The position numbers and the translations under genes are program-made. Shown here piece by piece: positions 61,061 through 64,000 of a stretch of DNA of 64,000 nt. A model generated the notes under the pieces. The model was not told the DNA's origin. It saw only the letters and a program-made list of their open reading frames with translations, and made no database searches. Position 1 is the stretch's first letter. The number at the start of each line of letters is the position of its first letter. The stretch comes from Cryptomeria japonica (taxonomy: Eukaryota > Streptophyta > Pinopsida > Cupressales > Cupressaceae), in assembly GCF_030272615.1 (NCBI RefSeq), contig NC_081414.1:823235896-823299895 (forward strand), written 5' to 3'.

Positions 61061-64000
61061 CCTATGACCCCTTAGGACACCATATTACCCCCTAGGACAC
61101 CATATGACCCCTTAGGACATAATGTGAACCCTAACGACATGTAAGGGGTTAAATGGTATCCTAAGGGGTCAGAGGACATTGTATGACCCATTAGGAGACC
61201 ATATGACCCCTTAGGACACCATATGACCCATAACAACACTATATGGTGTTCTAAGGGGTCACATGGTGTCCTAAGGGTCATATGGTGTCCTATGACCCCT
61301 TAGGACACCATATGACCAATAACGACACTATATGGTGTTCTAAGGGGTCACATGGTGTCCTAAGGGGTCATATGGTATCCAAAGGGGTTATAGGACACTA
61401 TATAACCTGTTACGACACCATATGACCCCTTAGGAAACAATATGGTGTTGTTATGGGTTGTATGGTGTCCTAAGGGGTCACAGGACACCATATGACCCCT
61501 TAGGACACCATACGACCAATAACGACACCATATTGTTCCCTAAGGGGTCATATGGTGTCCTAAGGGGTCATATGGTGTTGTAACAGGTCATATAGTGTCT
61601 TCTGACCCCTTACGATACCATATAACCCCTTACATGTCGTTAGGGTTCACAATGTGTCCTAAGGGGTCATATGGTGTCCTATGACCCCTTAGGATACCAT
61701 ATGACTCCTTAGGACACAATATGGTGTCGTAATGGGTTGTATGATGTTCTTAGGGGTCATATGGTATCCTATGGGGCCATAGGACACCATATGACCCCTT
61801 AGGTGTCGTTAGGGATCATATTGTGTCCTAATGGGTCATATGGTGTATTATGACCCCTTAAGACACCATATGACCCCTTAGGACACCATACAACCCATAA
61901 TGACACCATATGGTGTCCTAAGGGGTCATAGGACACCATATGACCCCTTACGACACAATGTGAACCCTAATGACATGTAAGGGGTTATATGGTATCCTGA
62001 GGGGTCATAGGACACTATATGACCCGTTAGGACACCATATGATCCCTTAGGACACCATATGACACCTTAGGACACAATATGGTGTTGTTATGGGTCATAT
62101 GGTATCATAAGGGGTCATATGGTATCTTATGACCCCTTAGCACACCATATGACCCCTTAGGACACAATATGTTATGGGTCGTATGGTATCCTAAGGGGTC
62201 ATATGGTGTCCTATGACCCCTTAGGAATCCATATGACCCCTTAGGAGACAATATGGTGTCGTTATGCATCCTATGACCCCTTAGGACACCATATGGCCCC
62301 ATAGGACACTATATGGTGTTCTAAGGGCTCACACGGTGTCGTATGGGGTCATATGGTGTCGTATCTTAGGACATAATATGGTGTCGTTATGGGTCGTATG
62401 GTGTCCTAAGGGGTCATATGGTGTCCTACAGGGTCATAGGACACCATATGACCCCTTAGGACATAATAAGGTGGCATTATGGGTCGTATGGTGTCCTAAG
62501 GGGTCATATGGTGTCCTATGGGGCCATACAACACCATATGACTCCTTAGGTGTCGTGAGGGATCATATTGTGTCTTAACAGGTTATATGGTGTGTTATGC
62601 CCCTTAAGACACCATATGACCCCTTAGGACACCATACGACCCATAATGACACCATATGGTGTCCCAAGGGGTCATATAGTGTCCTAAGGGGTAATAGGAC
62701 ACCATATGACCCCAAGGACACAATGTGAACCCTAATGACATGTAAGGGGTTATATGGTATCCTAAGGGGTCGTAGGACACTATATGACCTATTATAACAT
62801 TATATGACCTCTTAGGACACCATATGACCCCTTAGGACACAATATGGTGTCGTTATGGGTCGTATGGTGTCCTAAGGGGTCATATGGTGCCTTATGACCC
62901 CTTAAGAATTCATATGACCCCTTAGGACACAATATGATGTTGTTATGTGCCGTATGGTGTCCTAAGGGGTCATATGGTGTCCTATGGGGCCATAGGACAC
63001 CATATGACCCCTTAGGTGTCATTACGGATCATATTGTGTCTTAACAAGTCATATGCTGCGTTATTACCCCTTAAGACATCATATGACCCCTTAGGACACC
63101 ATATGACCCATAATGACACCATGTGGTGTCTTCAGGGGTCATATAGTGTCCTAAGGGGTCATAGGACACCATATGACACCTTAGGACACAATGGGAACCC
63201 TAACGACATGTAAGGGGTTATATGGTATCCTAAGGAGTCCTAGGACACCATATGACCCCTTAGGACACCATATGACCCCTTAGGACACAATATGGTGTCG
63301 TTATGGGTCATATAGTGTCTTAAGGGGTCATATGGTGTCCTATGACCCTTTAGAACACCATATAACCCCTTAGGACACAATAAGGTGTCGTTATGGGTCG
63401 TATGGTATCCTAAGGGGTCATATGGTGTCCTATGGGGCCATAAGAGACCATATGACCCATTAGGTGTCATTAAGGATCATATTGTGTCTTAACGGGTCAT
63501 ATGGTGTGTTATGACCCCTTAAGACACCATATGACCCCTTAGGACACCATACAACCCATAATGACACCATATGGTGTCATAAGGGGTCATATAGTGTCAT
63601 AAGGGGTCATAGGACACCATATGACCCCTTAGGACACAATGTGAACTCTAAAGACATGTAAGGGGTTATATCATATCATAAGGCATCATAGGACACTATA
63701 TGACCTGTTACAACATTATATGACCCCTTAGAAAACCAGATGACCCCTTATGACACAATATGGTGTCGTTATGGGTCGTATGGTATCCTAAGGGGTCATA
63801 TGGTGTCCTATGACCCCTTAGAAATTCATATGACCCCTTAGGACACAATATGATGTCGTTATGGGTCAAATGGTGTCCTAAGGGGTCATGTGGTGTCCTA
63901 TGGGGCCATAGGACACCATATGACTCCTTAGGTGTCGTTACAGATCATATTGTGTCTTAACAACTCATATGGTGTGTTATTACCCCTTAAGACATCATAT
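60540..64000. repeat. Minisatellite with 20-21 bp units in both orientations
   Basis: The units are variants of TCATATGGTGTCCTAAGGGG and its reverse complement, often alternating, so CATATG and CCTAAGG/CCTTAGG recur every 20 bases or so. A rarer unit containing CCCTAACGACATGTAAGG occurs near 61126, 61963, 62726, 63190 and 63643. A longer block repeats at 916 bases (aattcatatg at 62907 and 63823), showing higher-order structure. The array continues beyond the window. Open frames across it (repeating PKGSYGVLRGH and PYDPLGHH) are by-products. Confidence 0.93.
60641..60669. repeat. 29-base perfect palindrome
   Basis: Two 14-base arms (ggtgtgccaagcct and its complement) around one central A. It could form a hairpin. 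Confidence 0.9.

Noticed and set aside
61072-63470. Open frames with repeating PKGSYGVLRGH and PYDPLGHH
   Set aside because: They are by-products of a 20-21 bp minisatellite, appear on both strands and shift between units.
60540-64000. CRISPR-like array
   Set aside because: Units are contiguous, with no unique spacers and mixed orientation, in a eukaryotic repeat context.
1-64000. tRNA, rRNA or host protein-coding genes
   Set aside because: No cloverleaf-like or rRNA-like segment was recognised, and every frame with recognisable domains belongs to a transposable element. A small or intron-rich host exon could still be missed.

Overview
The window looks like intergenic DNA from a large, repeat-rich plant nuclear genome. 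I see no intact host gene. The evidence for a plant is the Ty1/copia polyprotein of plant type, LTR elements primed by the initiator-Met tRNA site (TGGTATCAGAGC and variants), a hAT-like transposase relic, the 3' end of a plant-type LINE, and long AT-rich spacers. Old, decayed, nested elements with many in-frame stops suggest a slow-turnover genome such as a conifer or other gymnosperm. That assignment is inference only.

Layout. 1-5995: the 5' part (minus strand) of an LTR element called here the PK family (poly-knuckle). It has a 1.2 kb LTR, a Met-type primer site, ORF1 (coiled coil plus five CCHC zinc knuckles) and a long ORF2 of unknown function. It has no recognisable protease, integrase, reverse transcriptase or RNase H. 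It is inserted into a hAT-like transposase pseudogene (5996-8039, minus). 8807-13028, 21499-33457 (split) and 35352-40034: three copies of a 4-5 kb non-coding repeat (R1) with a pyrimidine-only arm, tetranucleotide microsatellites, AT-rich middle and a 1.2-1.8 kb purine-only arm. 13029-21498: decayed spacer with remnants of at least three LTR elements; parts of it are duplicated at 33458-35353. 22160-29746: a Ty1/copia element with 1485 bp LTRs and a 5 bp target duplication, inserted in the second R1 copy. About 40062-41435: a 5'-truncated LINE (zf-RVT plus RNase H). 42251-43835 and 59813-60150: a roughly 0.88 kb tandem repeat, split by the next unit. 43836-59807: two PK elements, one nested inside the other. 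The inner one (46156-54168) is complete with both LTRs and sits in ORF2 of the outer one. 60150-64000: a duplicated spacer and then a 20-21 bp minisatellite present in both orientations with a 916 bp higher-order period, running off the window.

How the parts work together. PK elements carry every cis signal for reverse transcription (LTR, primer site, polypurine tract) and encode a nucleic-acid-binding Gag-like protein plus a second large protein, but no enzymes. They must have been mobilised by another element's polymerase and integrase. The copia element in this window, or its relatives, is a reasonable but unproven helper: both use a Met-type primer site and a similar polypurine tract. ORF1 spans exactly 451 codons (stop included) in all three copies despite point-mutation stops. 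That argues the frame was kept by selection until each copy landed. PK with its ORF2 is the best candidate here for an undescribed system.
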